64,000 nt of DNA. Source: Chytridium lagenaria. Lineage: Eukaryota > Chytridiomycota > Chytridiomycetes > Chytridiales > Chytridiaceae. The DNA is taken from assembly GCA_025449115.1 (NCBI GenBank), contig JAHLKC010000069.1, positions 62,001-126,000 on the forward strand. Direction: 5' to 3'. Shown piece after piece: positions 22,537 to 34,930 of the stretch (position 1 is its first letter; every line of letters starts with the position of its first letter). The notes under the pieces were generated by a model, which was not told the DNA's origin, did not search any database, and was given only the letters and a program-made list of their open reading frames with translations. The translations under genes were made by a program, and so were the position numbers.

Positions 22537-24344
22537 TCATGGCTGAGGACCTGGAGCAGAGGAATAATACCCGCCATATCCTCCAGCCCCAGAAGGAGGT
22601 CCCATGGGCTGTTGAGGTTGCTGCATAGGATGCTGAGCGTAGTGATTGTAATACATCGGCGGATTTTGCAATGTTGGCTGCTGCTGCTGTTGGGGCATCT
22701 GACCTTGCGGATATCCTCCTTGCGACATGTAGGACGGTCCTGCAATGTGAGGGGGATGCGTCACGGGTGGAGGGTTGTTTGGATCAGGGTAATATCCGTT
22801 TGACCCAACTGCAGAATCCCCGTTCACAGAAGATCTTGCAACTGGTACATGTTGAGAGGTATGGGGTTGCATGCTATAGTGGCCGTTCATAGTGCCGTAG
22901 TAATTGTCGTAACCGTAGGAGGGAGGATTTGCATAGCCAACGCTTGAGGGCGGAGCCATGTTGTTGACAGGCGGCTGTGAAGTCGAGACAGTCGAATAGG
23001 ACGACGCGTTTGGATCGTGATAGGATGCGCCGTAAATGGGCCTGGAGACGGTGGCATACTCAAAATCCCGCTTTTCCCCGACCGAGTAGCGGTCAATAAA
23101 TGAGGCACCTGGCTGAGGTTGACTGCTCACATCTGAGACGACGCTTGAAGAAGCTGTTGTCGTATCTTGCGTGACGTGTGAAGACAGGGACAACGCTGAT
23201 ACCCTTTTATCCAGACTCAACTTATTAGGAGGAACAGGGGTGGAGAGGGTAGACTTGGGCTCCGGCATAGCAGGCGCCGCATTTGTAGGTTTTGACATTG
23301 CCGGTACGTTGTTGCCAAGTGGGGTGCTTCTACTCCGAGAGTCATGAGAGGAGGAGTTTGTGATCTGATATCGTCAGGTTCCTGCTTTGGCGACGAAGTC
23401 AGCGTAATAGTTCTTCCTTCGAAAGAAGCATCGAAATCCTTCAAAATTTGTTCCGTGACTTTGCCAGCTATAAACATAGCACAAGAGGTCGATCAGAAAT
23501 CCGAAGAAACATTACATTGCCTACATGTGAAAGCCGGAAGCACTTGTCCGATTGCAAGGGTTCCTTGAGGTATCTGATCCGCCAAATGCTTTCCAAAATT
23601 CGCCACAGCTGATAGCTTTTGTGAGTGCAGGATGGTTAAAAATGATGGTGTCAGTAAATACATCTTTCAATTTGAAGGTAAGACTATATATGGCAGCGGC
23701 TTCACACGTTCTGAAATTAAATACCTTCCGGCTAAATTCAGAGCACGCTTTAAAATATGTGTAGAATGAATCTCGCAAATCCCGTCTCTTAAATCCTTCA
23801 TGGTCTGCTTTCAGTTTCTTGAGCTCGTCTTCCTGCAGTTGAAGTTCAAACTTCAAATTCTCGGAATCCTTTTGCTTTCGTAAAGCGTCCTGAAGCTTTG
23901 AGCTGGCCTTTGCAACCTTTGCTTCCTGGTCCGCAATAGCCTTTTCCCTGACCTTAATTTCCCTCATCTTCTGCCGATACTCGCCCATGCTGGCTATTTG
24001 TTTTAAGAAGATTAAAGTATGAGTCAGTGGCTAAAGTTGCCATGCGTGCACATTAATAAAAGACACTCAACTATTAAGATCATTCTCTGCATCAAGCTGC
24101 CTTGAGATGAGCCTGGTCATTTTCGAGGAAACGTCCTTAATGTCATCATGTTCGAGCTCTCCCCAAACCCCAAAGTACTTTATAGCTGAAGCAGCATGAT
24201 CAGCCTCGGGTGCGTGATAGTGCAGCATATATAAATACCATCTCTCTTATCCTTGATACTCTTTTCAACATGCGATGCAACAATCTTCTCCTTCTTGAGA
24301 TACTGACGGAAGTCTCCTCCTCCCGAGATTGCTTTCTTAAACAT
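22537..24344 (-). CDS. eisosome core protein, PIL1/LSP1 family (BAR-like), Q/P/Y-rich tail
   Basis: PIL1-type proteins are BAR-like scaffolds that form eisosomes on the inner plasma membrane. Spliced exons give EKIVASHVEKSIKDKRDAIKYFGVWGELEHDD, matching the PIL1 spacing ERRDAAKQLSIWG. A long helical stretch follows (AMGEYRQKMREIKVREKAIADQ, KASSKLQDALRKQ, LQEDELKKLKADHEGFKRRDLRDSFYTYF). The last 250 residues are disordered: Ser/Thr-rich, then tyrosine/proline/glutamine-rich (PQQQQQP, HPMQQPQQPMG, GGYGGYYS). The ATG at 24344 (MFKKAISGGG) is the first in frame; an open frame further upstream could encode a longer N-terminus after an indel. It is convergent with TDP1 (242 bp) and divergent from the photolyase. 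The family call rests on spacing and composition. Confidence 0.7.
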
Positions 24345-24765
24345 TTGTAATGTTCTCGCGACTCTTTTTTGATGCAAGACGTCTTACTTGATGCTTTTTT
24401 TTTTAGACAATGAGCAAGAATGCCTGTTTGTTGTACACGGCCCAATTTCGTGGCCCCAAGAAATTTACCTAATTGTGGCTGCTGTACGTACCAAGGCGTG
24501 GCTGGACTTTCATCGGCATGCGATGGCATAGCAAACAAAACTTTGAGCAGATGGATGGCATTTGCCTGGCATTTACATGAGATTGTAACGTATCAAAGTG
24601 CGCATTCACTGGCCCTTAAGAGGCCCACATGTGCCTCTTGGAAAAAGATGAGCATCGCTGATTTGTGGGGAATCCTTCAAAGTCGTGCAACCAAGGACTA
24701 CAGTGACATTTCCTACACTTAAGATCGATTCAAATTCTATTGTCGACATAAGAAGCAACATAGCC
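24345..24765. other. divergent intergenic region, PIL1-like / photolyase
   Basis: This 421-bp spacer separates two divergent genes. It has open frames on both strands (for example a 112-codon minus frame) but no conserved motif. Part may be 5' coding sequence of either neighbour: the photolyase frame stays open upstream of its ATG to about 24685, and a basic minus-strand frame could extend the PIL1-like N-terminus. Confidence 0.4.
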
Positions 24766-26638
24766 ATGATGGATGCAAGCAAGAAACGCGCAGGAGATTC
24801 ATCAACGGCAGCCCCATCAAAACGCGTCAAGGCCGACGCTGGTGTTTTCAAGCCGGTAAACGGCTTGGTGTCTACGTCAGGGAGTGTTCTATTTTGGTTT
24901 CGAACCGACCTTCGACTTAATGACAATACTGGCTTGAATGCTGCAGTCCAAGCTTCGGTTGTGAGCGGGAAACCCCTCGTCGCTCTCTTTGTTATATCTC
25001 CTGGTGAATGGTCTGAGCACGACCTTTCACCGGCAAAGGTTTGGTTCATCTTGAGAAGCTTGGAGCACTTGAAGAAGGAGCTAGAGGAGTTGGGAATCCC
25101 GCTCTGCGTTCGATCAGCGGAAACTCGACAAGACGTGCCTGGAGTAGTTTTGGATACCGTTGATAGGATTAATGCTACGGCTGCCTATTGGAACAAAGAA
25201 TACGAGGTGCATGAGGCAGCACGGGATAGGAAAGTAGAGCACGGCCTCTCCGACCGTAAAGGTATGATTTTATATAAAATGGTAAAAATATATTGATGAG
25301 TTTAGTTTCCTTTGCTTCGTATGATGATCAATGTATCGTACCCCCTGGTCTTGTCAGGACGAAAGAAAACCGCGTTTACACTGTCTTTAACACCCATGAA
25401 AAAGGACGTTAGTATATATTCTCATTTGCAGTATATTTATTTAAACTTTTTTACAGATGGATTGTGCATCTTACGAAAAAAACCTTCTCTGTACGCTATG
25501 ATATCGCCACCAACCACGAATCTTCCTATCAGCGAGGAACTTCAGAAACTATTGAATCCCTCAGCATTCCCATTCCAGATGAATTGCCCTCGCACAAGGT
25601 TCCCAGTGATTTGCTAGAAAACATTAAAGTCAGATTCCCTCCTGGCGAGGTGGCCGGTTTAAAAAAAGCTCACGGATTTTGTTGAGAAAAAAAGTGATAA
25701 AAGACTACAAATCCAACAGGGATATTCCTTCTTTGGATGGTACCAGTTCTTTAAGTCCGTACCTTGCGGCGGGTGTTATTTCCGCCGCGGCATTGCTTGC
25801 GGATAGCCCTTGCGGCTAACGCAAACAAGTTTGATAGCGGAAATGACGGCGCCGTGACTTGGATATCTGAGGTAACTTAAGTGTTTTTCTTTCAATGGGC
25901 TGACTCTACTTTCTCAACTAAGCTTTGCTGGAGAGATTTCTACAAATATATCCTTGTCGAATTTCCGCGAGTCTGCAAAAATCAACCCTTTTTGCAGTGG
26001 ACGGAGAATGTGCCATGGCAGGAAGATGAGGAGAAGTTCAAGAGGTGGTGTGAGGGCAAAACCGGTTATCCAATTGTTGATGCAGGTATGCTTAACTGCC
26101 AAAGAGTAACGCTCAGTCTTACGCGATATATATGACAGGGATGCGGCAGTTGGCTCAAATTGGTTGGATGCATAACCGCCTTCGAATGGTTACAGCCATG
26201 TTTTTGGTGAAAGACCTTGGCATTGACTGGAGAAAAGGTGAACGGTGGTTTATGCAGCACCTTATTGATGGTGATCTTGCGTCAAAGTGAGTCCGCTTAT
26301 TTTTAGACAACTTGTTTATGGTTGCTATTTAATTCTAACTCTCGGAATTCAGCAATGGCGGTTGCAGTGGGCATCGTCGACTGGTACGGACGCCCCAGCC
26401 TTACTTTAGGACCTTCAATCCCCAACTCCAATCTGAAGCGCTTTGATCCCAATGGCTTTTTTATCCGCAAATATGTCCCGGAGCTTGCCAAAGTGGAAAG
26501 AAGGCACTTCACGATCCCTCTACTCTTGGTGCAAAGAAGATTGCAGAGATTGGATATGTGAAGAAAATTGTTGACCACAAAGTTGCGAGCACTGCTATCA
26601 AGGAGCTTTTTAAGATTGCACATCAGGCTTCAAAGTAA
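24766..26638 (+). CDS. PHR1: class I CPD photolyase (cryptochrome/photolyase family)
   Basis: Uses blue light and FADH- to split cyclobutane pyrimidine dimers. The start [13 protein letters not shown] is followed by a basic nuclear-type signal (PSKRVKAD), then the Rossmann domain [18 protein letters not shown]. The FAD domain includes [80 protein letters not shown] and ASNNGGWQW with GTDAQPYFR. At least three single-base length errors break the frame: A7 at about 25662, T near 25796 (GCATTGC), and C runs near 26390-26430. After allowing for these, the protein is full length, about 560 residues. The trio of conserved FAD-contacting segments makes photolyase rather than cryptochrome likely. Confidence 0.9.
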
Positions 26639-26872
26639 GCCGGCACACAATTGCATACCTCGAAAATATATCATATATGCTTTTTGATAAAGGCCATTTT
26701 AAAACATTTTCCCGATTGCATACTGCAATTAGGTACAGGAGTCGCAGGTTGCCCCTTCCCTCTGTGTTGGTCCAGCGTATCGCGTTGGGCCAGCTCACAA
26801 GGTGGTGTGCGACCAGACGGAAATTTTACAGCGAGGTTTTTTTCTTTCTTGCCCAACACTCCGTCTGCAGCC

Positions 26873-28267
26873 ATGTCTCGTTCACGCTTTCAACCTCGCC
26901 TCATGGCTACTTCTTGTTCTTGCGGTCATCTCCCTCGTCTCCGGTAAGGAATATGGCAACGAGGATTCCCGTATTCTTTACTCATTTTAAGGATGGGGCA
27001 TACGGCGCTTTTAAACAGTGTTGGACCTCCATTTCTCTCCATCATCCTTTTTATGGAAGTAGCTGACCACACATTTATATTCATTCCCACGATCGGTGCC
27101 ATCTTAAATCATATACACCCTAGTCGTTCGCGCTGAGGACGAGGAGCAGGAGGACGATGGATTTATCAAGGCCATGGAAGATGAGATCAAGAAGAATGGT
27201 GGAGCCGCCAAAGCGAGCGATCTGGAGTTCTCTTACCTGTTCCCGGACAACCCCTTCAAAGGTCAGCAGATTATCTACCACGGATTCCTTGTTTATGATC
27301 GGTTCATATTTTGTGTCTTATATTGAACCAAACTCCTTTGCCTCTCGAAACACAGTCATTGTTGCCAACGAGGTTGCCGAGCTTTTGATTAGCGTCAGGA
27401 ACACTGGAAAGAACACCCCAGACTCTCTTTGCTATCTCTGGTGCCTTCACCCACCCTAAGAACCTTTCATTGGTCCTTCGCAACGTAAGTCTTTTATGCT
27501 TTAATATACCGCGTGTTCAACTGTATGAAACTAGTATGAAGTTCTTCTTGCTGGTTTCGAATGACGTTATGTTCTTTCTCACCTTCTTCTTTTTTTGTCT
27601 CTTATATCAACAGATTACCTCTCAGAGGTACAGCCTTCCCCTTGAGCCCAAGCAAAGAGGCTACCGTTCCTTTCCGCTTCCGCTCTGAGCTCGAGGCTCA
27701 GGACATTGGTCTCCTTGTCCACATCGACTACTTTGATAACGTAGGAAAAACACACTCGTCGCTTTCTTTGCAGATATAGCTCTGACGATAGAAATCCCTT
27801 ACCTCTATTTAACGTAAACAGGAGGAGCACCCCCACCGTGCTATCGCCTTCCAGGACTACGTTAAAATCACCTCATCGGACTCTTACTTCGACATCCAAG
27901 GGTAAAATTTTTTATATCTCTTGCATATGCATAATCAGGCGATGCATCTAACTTTTCTCCATGATTATAGTCTCTCCCTCATCGCCGCTGTCATTGGAGC
28001 TGTTTACTTCACCATCAACTTCGTGTACTCTGCCGCGCCCGAAGCTGCTGTACGTTTTTAAAACTTGTCCCTGTCTTGCACGATTTCCTTCTTTCAAACG
28101 TCACCTCATGCCTTTTTTCCCGAAATAGGGTACCAAGAAGACGCGCCCCAACAAGGCTGCTATCCAGGAGGAGATTGAGGCCAAAAAGGATGTCCTTGCC
28201 GAGGAGTGGATTCCCCGAGCACCTTAAGAAGTCAGTCAGCTCCCCTGGAAAGAAGAAGACCAAGTAA
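26873..28267 (+). CDS. SSR1: translocon-associated protein subunit alpha (TRAP-alpha/SSR1)
   Basis: A type I ER membrane protein next to the Sec61 channel that assists translocation. The N-terminal signal peptide reads HAFNLASWLLLVLAVISLVSG. An acidic lumenal start follows (EDEEQEDDGFIKAMEDE), then FSYLFPDNPFK, ANEVAELLISVRNTGKNTP, AISGAFTHPKNLSLVLRN and FRFRSELEAQDIGLLVHIDYFD. The membrane segment is LSLIAAVIGAVYFTINFVY and the tail is lysine-rich (GKKKTK). One-base discrepancies at about 26885 (tt), 27418 (cccc) and 28212 (cccc) explain the breaks. Each is in a short homopolymer and the conserved text continues on both sides. Five or so introns. Confidence 0.92.
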
Positions 28268-29076
28268 ATGCAGTCTAGTCGATCAAAAGAAAGATATACC
28301 TGCCGACGGCATTATCCCTTTTTTCTGATTAGCTTAATGTTTGCGTTTATTTTGCGTTTAAATTGTGGGGCATGATGGGTTTTAATAGGGAGGCTGCATT
28401 TTGTCGTTGTATCGCCCGTTTGCGGTGACTTTAGGAAGGCTTGGCTTCATTTTTGTATGTCTTTGCTTTATTTTTGTTCCTTTTGGTCCGCCGCCCCCGT
28501 TTTCGGTTTCTTGTTTCTTGTTATTTCTTTGTCCGTGACTAGTTTTTTTCGTTGTTTTCTATATATTCATTTTTTTTGTTGCTCTTCAAAAAACGAATGA
28601 ATACACAATCTAGAACCTGATATATTTGTAAATATGTGCGCCTTTCCCTTTTTTACCTTTGTGGATGAAACTTTATTTTTGGCAACTAATAAACCGATCC
28701 CCTTAAAAGCTTACGCAGGTCTTGCTGGCTTTTATTATATTCAAGCAAATATTTAATTTATCGGATAGAACAGACACTTGAGAACACCAGTAAGACAGAT
28801 CATGAGATCATGTCTGTGTTTGTGAAGCTCTTCCATTATCTTCCTTCTTCAAAAGCTTACGCAGGTCCTTTCTCCTACAGCACGACTTAATTACGAGGAA
28901 ATAAAAAACTCTCTTTCAGCACATATTTAATACATCTTGTTTTTGGAGTTAAAAGCAAATCATGAGAAACCTTTAAAAGACTTGGGAGCATGGAAAACTA
29001 GTCAAACTTTGGACGGAAAAAAGGAGCAACAAGAAAAAAACACTATTAAAAGAGACAAAGAAAAAAGAAGACAGAG
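28268..29076. other. convergent intergenic region
   Basis: T-rich 3' flanks of TRAP-alpha and the acyltransferase. Polyadenylation-like AATAAA-type stretches are common because of composition. A 17-bp direct repeat is listed separately. I see no gene. Confidence 0.6.
28704..28868. repeat. 17-bp direct repeat pair, 146 bp apart
   Basis: The sequence aaaagcttacgcaggtc occurs at about 28705 and 28851 in the convergent spacer between TRAP-alpha and the acyltransferase. The intervening DNA carries no open frame of note. It may be a small duplication or the footprint of an insertion/excision. Confidence 0.7.
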
Positions 29077-31500
29077 CTATTCTTCAGTAGCCAAAGCAAT
29101 CGCATCCTGTCTAATAACCTTCCCAATATTCACGTCAACCCCATCACTTTCTTCTTCCCCAGAATCCGTCGCAGACTCAAACCACTTTGATCCATTCCAA
29201 ATAGGTACCGTGACTTCCCCGTTCCTTGTCGGTGACGCCGAAGGAATACTCGCCCTCCTATTCACATCCGCAACCCCATTTGGTTCCTCCATAGCCGTCC
29301 GTCTCCCAACAACAACAGGCCCATATTCCGCCACAACCGCCGCAACTTCCTCCTGCAATTCCCTTCTCAACCTCCTCATCTCCTCATTCTCCTTCTCCGG
29401 TCTCACGAGCGCTCGAAACAACGGATTAATGGACCTCGCGACGTCCAGCCCGACCTCCATCGCGCGCACGCCGGCGTAGGAGATGGCGGGACCGAGGAAG
29501 AGGGTGAGCAGGGAGATGGAAATTCTGGCGAGGAGGGAAAGAGAGGGGAGGAGAGGGAGGAGAAAAAAGACGAGGATGGAGAGGAGAATGTGCATGAGGG
29601 GGAAGGCGACAGCGGCAACGAGGATTTTCCAAGTTGCAATCACGTCATTGCCGCGAAGTTTAACGGTGGAATGAGCAAGCGCATCTTTTCATAAAATCAA
29701 CCGTTTAATTAATTAAATCTTCAGTAAAATATACGATTAGGAAGAAAGTACCTCGAGCTTTCCGACGACTGATGAATTCACACAACACCATGATCGGTGC
29801 ATTAAGAATCGATCTACAAAATAAACGTGGTTGTCAGTATGTTTAAAGATTGTAAAATGATATTGACAGAAGAAAGTACAAAATCATTTTACCCAGGCAA
29901 CGCCAAAACTCCAAAGAATGTAAGCTGCATCACTCTGACCATCAACAACCCCAAGATCCCGATCCACCAGCTCCCCGTCAACCGTTCCACATCGGCGTCC
30001 CTAATCCCACACACCTCCAACCTTGCATTATACTCCAAAAGCCGTCTTGAGAGCGCCGCAACGCGAGGATCATCTTTATATCGGAGGCTGAAAACAACAT
30101 TAGTTAATAATACACAGAAGGGAATCATTACTATCCACGAGCGAATCGACGAGAATGTTCACAAATTTGAGAGGGTGTGAAATTGAGACGTTTTGGGTTA
30201 AAGAGTTTACGGGCTGTGGTGACAACCATCATGGTCTCAAAGTCTGGGAACTCAACGGTGACGGATTTAAGGGAGAGCTTGACGTCGTCCATGAGGGTGG
30301 AGACGGCTTCGCGTTTGGAGTGGCCGCCACTGCAATATCTATCAAGGAGCTCTGGCTTAACCTGATACAAACATTACGTTCAATCATTATTAATTCTGAG
30401 CCATGTTGAATTAAACTAAAAGTGCCAATATAGACATTTGAAGAAGACAGTCAACAAACCTCAATAGGAGCTCCAAACTGCACAACAGCACGCGACCTAA
30501 ACCGATGAGGATGGAAATATTGAAGGCCAACAGGAACAATCTTGACGTTCAAGTTCGGGTTTTTTGCCATCGCGCTAAGTGCCATAATAGCAACACCAGC
30601 CTTCAACGGCAAAAGATGAGGTCGATCATGTGAGCCTCCCTAAACAAATTCTCAGCATAAAAGTACGATACTATGTGACGAATGATAAAAGGAGAATAAT
30701 GGAGTCTTACCTCTGGAAAAATCCCCACAGCTCCACTTGCATCCAACACATCCGCCACTTTTCCAAAAAGGTCCCCTTGGTCCACATGAGGCGTTACCTT
30801 AAACTTTGCTCCATTCATCGAAACCCCGAACGTCAAAGCTTTGACCACCTCCTCCCCCACAACGCCTTTTACAAGTCTCACCTCAGTATCCGACAACACC
30901 TCCAACACCTCCCCAACAACTCCCGACTCGACCGAAATTACCGCCTTGACGCTCAATTCCGTCAAAAAGCGTGTCCCAATTCCGCGAATCATCGTCGAAT
31001 TGCCGGCATCGGCAAGATGAATGGTCCCTTTTCCCTTTACGGCGAGATCTTGTGGACGGATGACAGGGACTACGAAAGGGGGTTACTTGAATGTGAGTAA
31101 ATTGGGAGGTTTGTTTATTTTACTTGTTTGGAGGCCTCTAGCAATCCATCCGACGATCTGACGGTCATATGAGGCTTTGGCGGTGAGAAAGCTGATTGTT
31201 CTTCGGCAGTTTGAGATGAGGATGATAGGATCAACGAATCTATTAACAGATAAGTTTCTTATTCCCAAGTAGTAAAAAGCCTTAGCCGGACTTACTGGTT
31301 TGCATCTAGATGAAAACATAAAAGACAGGCATTAAGACGATTCTACTATGGCATGAAAAAAGTAGGAATACGTACGAGGAGCAATGACGAAGACAACCGG
31401 CCCATCGGGGACATTATCCGCTCCTCTTATTGCCACTTCTCTGAAAAAATACATGAAGGATGACCCTGAAAATGAATCTAAACCACTCGTATGCAGCCAT
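29077..31500 (-). CDS. SCT1: glycerol-3-phosphate/dihydroxyacetone-phosphate acyltransferase (SCT1/GAT1 type)
   Basis: An ER enzyme that acylates glycerol-3-phosphate (and DHAP) at sn-1, the first step of phospholipid and triacylglycerol synthesis. It starts MAAYEWFRFIFRVILHVFF and continues (after one T is removed from the T7 run near 31450) REVAIRGADNVPDGPVVFVIAPH, NQFVDPIILI, GTIHLADAGNSTMIRGIGTRF, GAVGIFPEGGSHDRPHLLPLKAG and VPVGLQYFHPHRFRSRAVVQFG. The split family motifs FPEGGSHDRP and NQFVDP are intact. The C-terminal half has hydrophobic segments (LVAAVAFPLMHILLSILVFFLLPLLP, ISISLLTLFLGPAISYAGV) and an acidic tail. Introns are short. An upstream in-frame ATG at 31644 would add a low-complexity N-terminus; I prefer 31500. 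Confidence 0.9.
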
Positions 31501-32975
31501 GACCGTCCCGCTTCTTTTGTCAGCAGAATTACAAAAGAATGGGGGGATGGTGAGTGAGGTGTTTGAAGAGCGGTTGCTGTTTTCAGGGGATGGACTCGTT
31601 GGAGACGAAAACTTTGCGGACTTTGAAACGAACTGGGTGGTCACGTTTCTTACAGTTTCGTTTCTGGTGAATCGTGGTTATCAATGACAACTTGGTCGTG
31701 TGAGATATGATCAAAGAGGCCCGGTTATTACTCTTTCGGATACCCATTACTTATTTGCAGCGATACTATGTATTCAAAGGCAATAAATAAAAACATCAGA
31801 TGAATGGATATAAAGGTCGTGTTGACCAAAGTGTCCGTCTTCAGTATATAAATTGAGAACAAAAGCACGGAAACCAACGGCATCAAACTCGCCCGAGCAA
31901 AAATCAGACGAGGCCTTGGGACTGCATTGATGCCTATATACCTAACCTATAAGTACATGGGCATCTGTTTCGGCGTTCCCTCCCAAATTAAGGCTCATCA
32001 AAGCTGGCGGTGACAAACATGATTCCATCACCAAGCTATAATTAAATAAACCAATTACAGAACAAAAAAACCGTCGGGGGTTCAATGATAACTTGTGTGG
32101 GACACCGGCAAAACATGAACTTTGGTCCTCCATTTTCATAATTGAAAAAGGACCCCGTTCCGCCTGATTTCATTCCAAAAGACCAAAACTCATCCAAAGA
32201 CTCATTCCAATTTCCCCCGCCTCCCTCCCATTCACCATTCACCATTCTCTTTGTTTAATACTTGCACCCATTCAAATCCGCATCGCCGTCGTCGGATGGC
32301 AAAAAAAAGGTCTTTATTGACAGATCTGAACTACATCTCCCAGCCATCTCCCCGTCATCGCAACGCACCCATCACTTGTCTTTTCACACCGTCGAAGGTT
32401 CAAGCAAATTATCACCTTCATTCATACAATTATCTCACAAATAATTATAGGGTTGTTCCCACCAAGCATTACCACAGTGCCAAACCCCACAAGGCTTCAT
32501 TACCTTCATATTGTTTACAAGTCGGAAATATCTACGTCTTGGTGGCAAAAGAAAGCAACAGGCTGGTTTCTTAGGAACTATGCAATCTGACAAAGCTCTG
32601 TCATAAGGCTGAAAGAAAGCGCTAACTATCAATAATATATTAACGTCTTTACGGTAAAAATTATAGTGTGGTGAGTGCTTACTTTTTTATTTGTTGCTTA
32701 TAAAGGGATGGTCCCTTCTTTTCTTTCTTTCCTTATATTTATATAAATTATTTGTATTGTTTTTTGTTTTTTTTGGTGAAGGTCGCAAGGCGGAGAGACA
32801 CACTGTCCATATTCTCCTCATAGCTCCACTCCCAGTTGCTGACAAAGCGTGCCCCCCTATCTTCTTCTCCTTCAAACAGACACGTTGATTTTAAGAATCC
32901 TCAGCTGAACTTATTCGCTCCTCACTTTAACGTGCAAAATATTTACGAGTGCAAATTCCATTTCCATCAAAGGAT
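31501..32975. other. intergenic region
   Basis: This 1.5-kb spacer between two divergent genes has short open frames only, none with a recognisable motif. The part nearest 32976 is C/T-rich, like a fungal 5' flank. Confidence 0.6.
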
Positions 32976-34327
32976 ATGGACGATATTCAAGCTTCGGTAT
33001 CCTCCACAACTGCATCATCTCTCCCCCGTCTCTACCTCGTCTACGATGCAACAGACGCGTCAACACCTCTATCAACCCTTTTAATCACCAAGTCATTCTG
33101 GACGATCAACCTCTTCCCACACGTCTCGATGTGTCATGTCGTGGCTTTCCCCTCACCTCCGACTCTGACACATTCACCCTCCCTAAGGGCCCTGCCGTTC
33201 ACATTGTACCTACAGAGACTCAATCCAAACGGGACGCCATTAAACTCATCAACCGCGCTATAAGCGAACTCTCGGGGCGTTTAGACGTTCACCCCGAACG
33301 CATCATGTACGCATTGGCAGGGAAGGTGTTTTCGATCACATCTCCACCTCCGTTTAGTGGAAGCAAACGCCACCCGGGATACCTTGATTTCAACGGCCCC
33401 AGCGCTTCCGACATCATTAAATGGATTGTTGAGAAAATATTTGATAGACTTGAGCAAGGATCGATAAATTCATCTGAAAGGAAAAGCAAGAGAACGAAAA
33501 AGGAGGTGGACGTTCTGGAATTTGTGGTGAAAAGTTTTAATGAGGTTGTGAAGGAGACGGGGAAAGATTGGATGGATGATTTGGTTTTAAGAGGGCTGAC
33601 GAGGACGGGGCATTATCTTGTACAAGGACGGGCGATCATACCAAAGTATTTAAGGGCGGACGGTGGGGTCGTGGGGAAGAAAACAACAAAAAAGATGATG
33701 CCAGTGACGCCATCGAGGTGTAGTTCGGAGAAAAGAGGGCGGGAAGGTGGAGGCCAAGAGGAAAGTGTTGCCAGAAAAAAACAGAAAGAATTGCTAGATT
33801 CAGTAGGCGGTCAGAGCAAGCAGATTGAGGCATCATATTTGCCTTCGAATTCGAGTGCAAGCCTGGTTTACCATGGATACAATTACCCTGGTGCATCGAG
33901 GTACCCTCCTCAGTATATCAGATTTGACGCGCCCTTGATGCACCCTCCTGTACCTTACGGATGGCCAAACGGACATCACCACTCGTATTCATCATACCAT
34001 TATCTTCCTCACACATTTCATTCTTTAAACCTTAACTCTGATAATCCCCTTCCACCCTCCCCAATTCCTTCCTCTTCTCCTCCTCTTATCAAAACCGAAC
34101 TCTCATTAGGTCATAATCCTTACGTGGCACCTACTTCCACATCCTCCTCCATATACACAAGCGAAATCCCACTCCCAACAATTCAGTCGTTACCACCTTT
34201 TCCACCAAAACAAACATTTTCTACACAATGCCTGATCACAGTGAGGCGTGGAGGAGGGAGTGGTGGAATGGTAGGGTATGTGCAACGCAAGAAAAGCAGT
34301 GAGAGGAGATTGAAGGAGAAGATATAG
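32976..34327 (+). CDS. hypothetical protein, intronless, with basic segment and His/Pro/Ser-rich tail
   Basis: Not recognised. The ATG at 32976 (MDDIQASVSS) opens a frame that must shift once near 33088 (ccctttta) to reach the 398-residue open frame. The joined text is STLFNHQVILDDQPLP then TRLDVSCRGFPLTSDSD. Visible features: a possibly folded region RDAIKLINRAISELSGRLDVHPERIMYALAGKVF, then DIIKWIVEKIFDRLEQ; lysine/arginine clusters that could be nuclear signals (KSKRTKKE, VARKKQK, EKRGRE); a Tyr/His/Pro-rich stretch (HHHSYSSYHYLPHTFH); a Pro/Ser-rich region; and a basic end (QRKKSSERRLKEK). No introns are needed, unlike most neighbours. It could be a nuclear regulator; that is only a guess. 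Confidence 0.6.
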
Positions 34328-34930
34328 GGTTGGGAACGTAAGGACGTGTATATTCTTTAATATTTTGCTGTAAATGCCATTTTTATGTTCCGGGAAACTA
34401 GCATACCTCCTTTGTTTTACTTTAATATCTGTACTTAGGCTTCGTGAGGAGATGTAAAAAAGCATGACGGGCACAAAGAAAGACGTGTGTATCATTCTAA
34501 ACTGTATTATCTCAAACGTAGACGATTTTTAAATTCTCTGGGCGGATACGTGAGCAGACGTGACAGTATTGAAATCTCCTGAGATAACGTTACCTGGGCG
34601 AAAGACTGAATTCAGCTGACGCCTCTGTTTCCTGGCTTTTGATGAATAGTGTCTTGATTCAATTAATTTGTGAGCGCTGGTGATCCCAATCCTTTAATGT
34701 CAATCTCGACATGGTTTCTTTGTTGGACCCCGGCCACAATTAATATTGTGCCCTGCATGCATCCTTGCTCCCATATTTTAACTGAAAATAAAAGGGATCA
34801 TTCTTTCACTGCAACATCACATCTCCTTCGTCTTAATCTTTTGCTGCAAAAGAACCAACAACCGACACATAGAGGTAGGCTAAATGTCTTTATTCCATTT
34901 CCGATCCTAACATCTCTCTCTTTACACAGA
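34328..34930. other. intergenic region
   Basis: No gene recognised. An AG at 34928-34929 just before the next ATG (ttacacagaatg) might mark a 5' UTR intron. Confidence 0.5.

Noticed and set aside
24766..26638. In-frame TGA codons as evidence of stop-codon recoding or an alternative genetic code
   Set aside because: The text before and after each TGA is in different frames, so an indel explains it. Genes without indels end normally at TGA, TAA or TAG.
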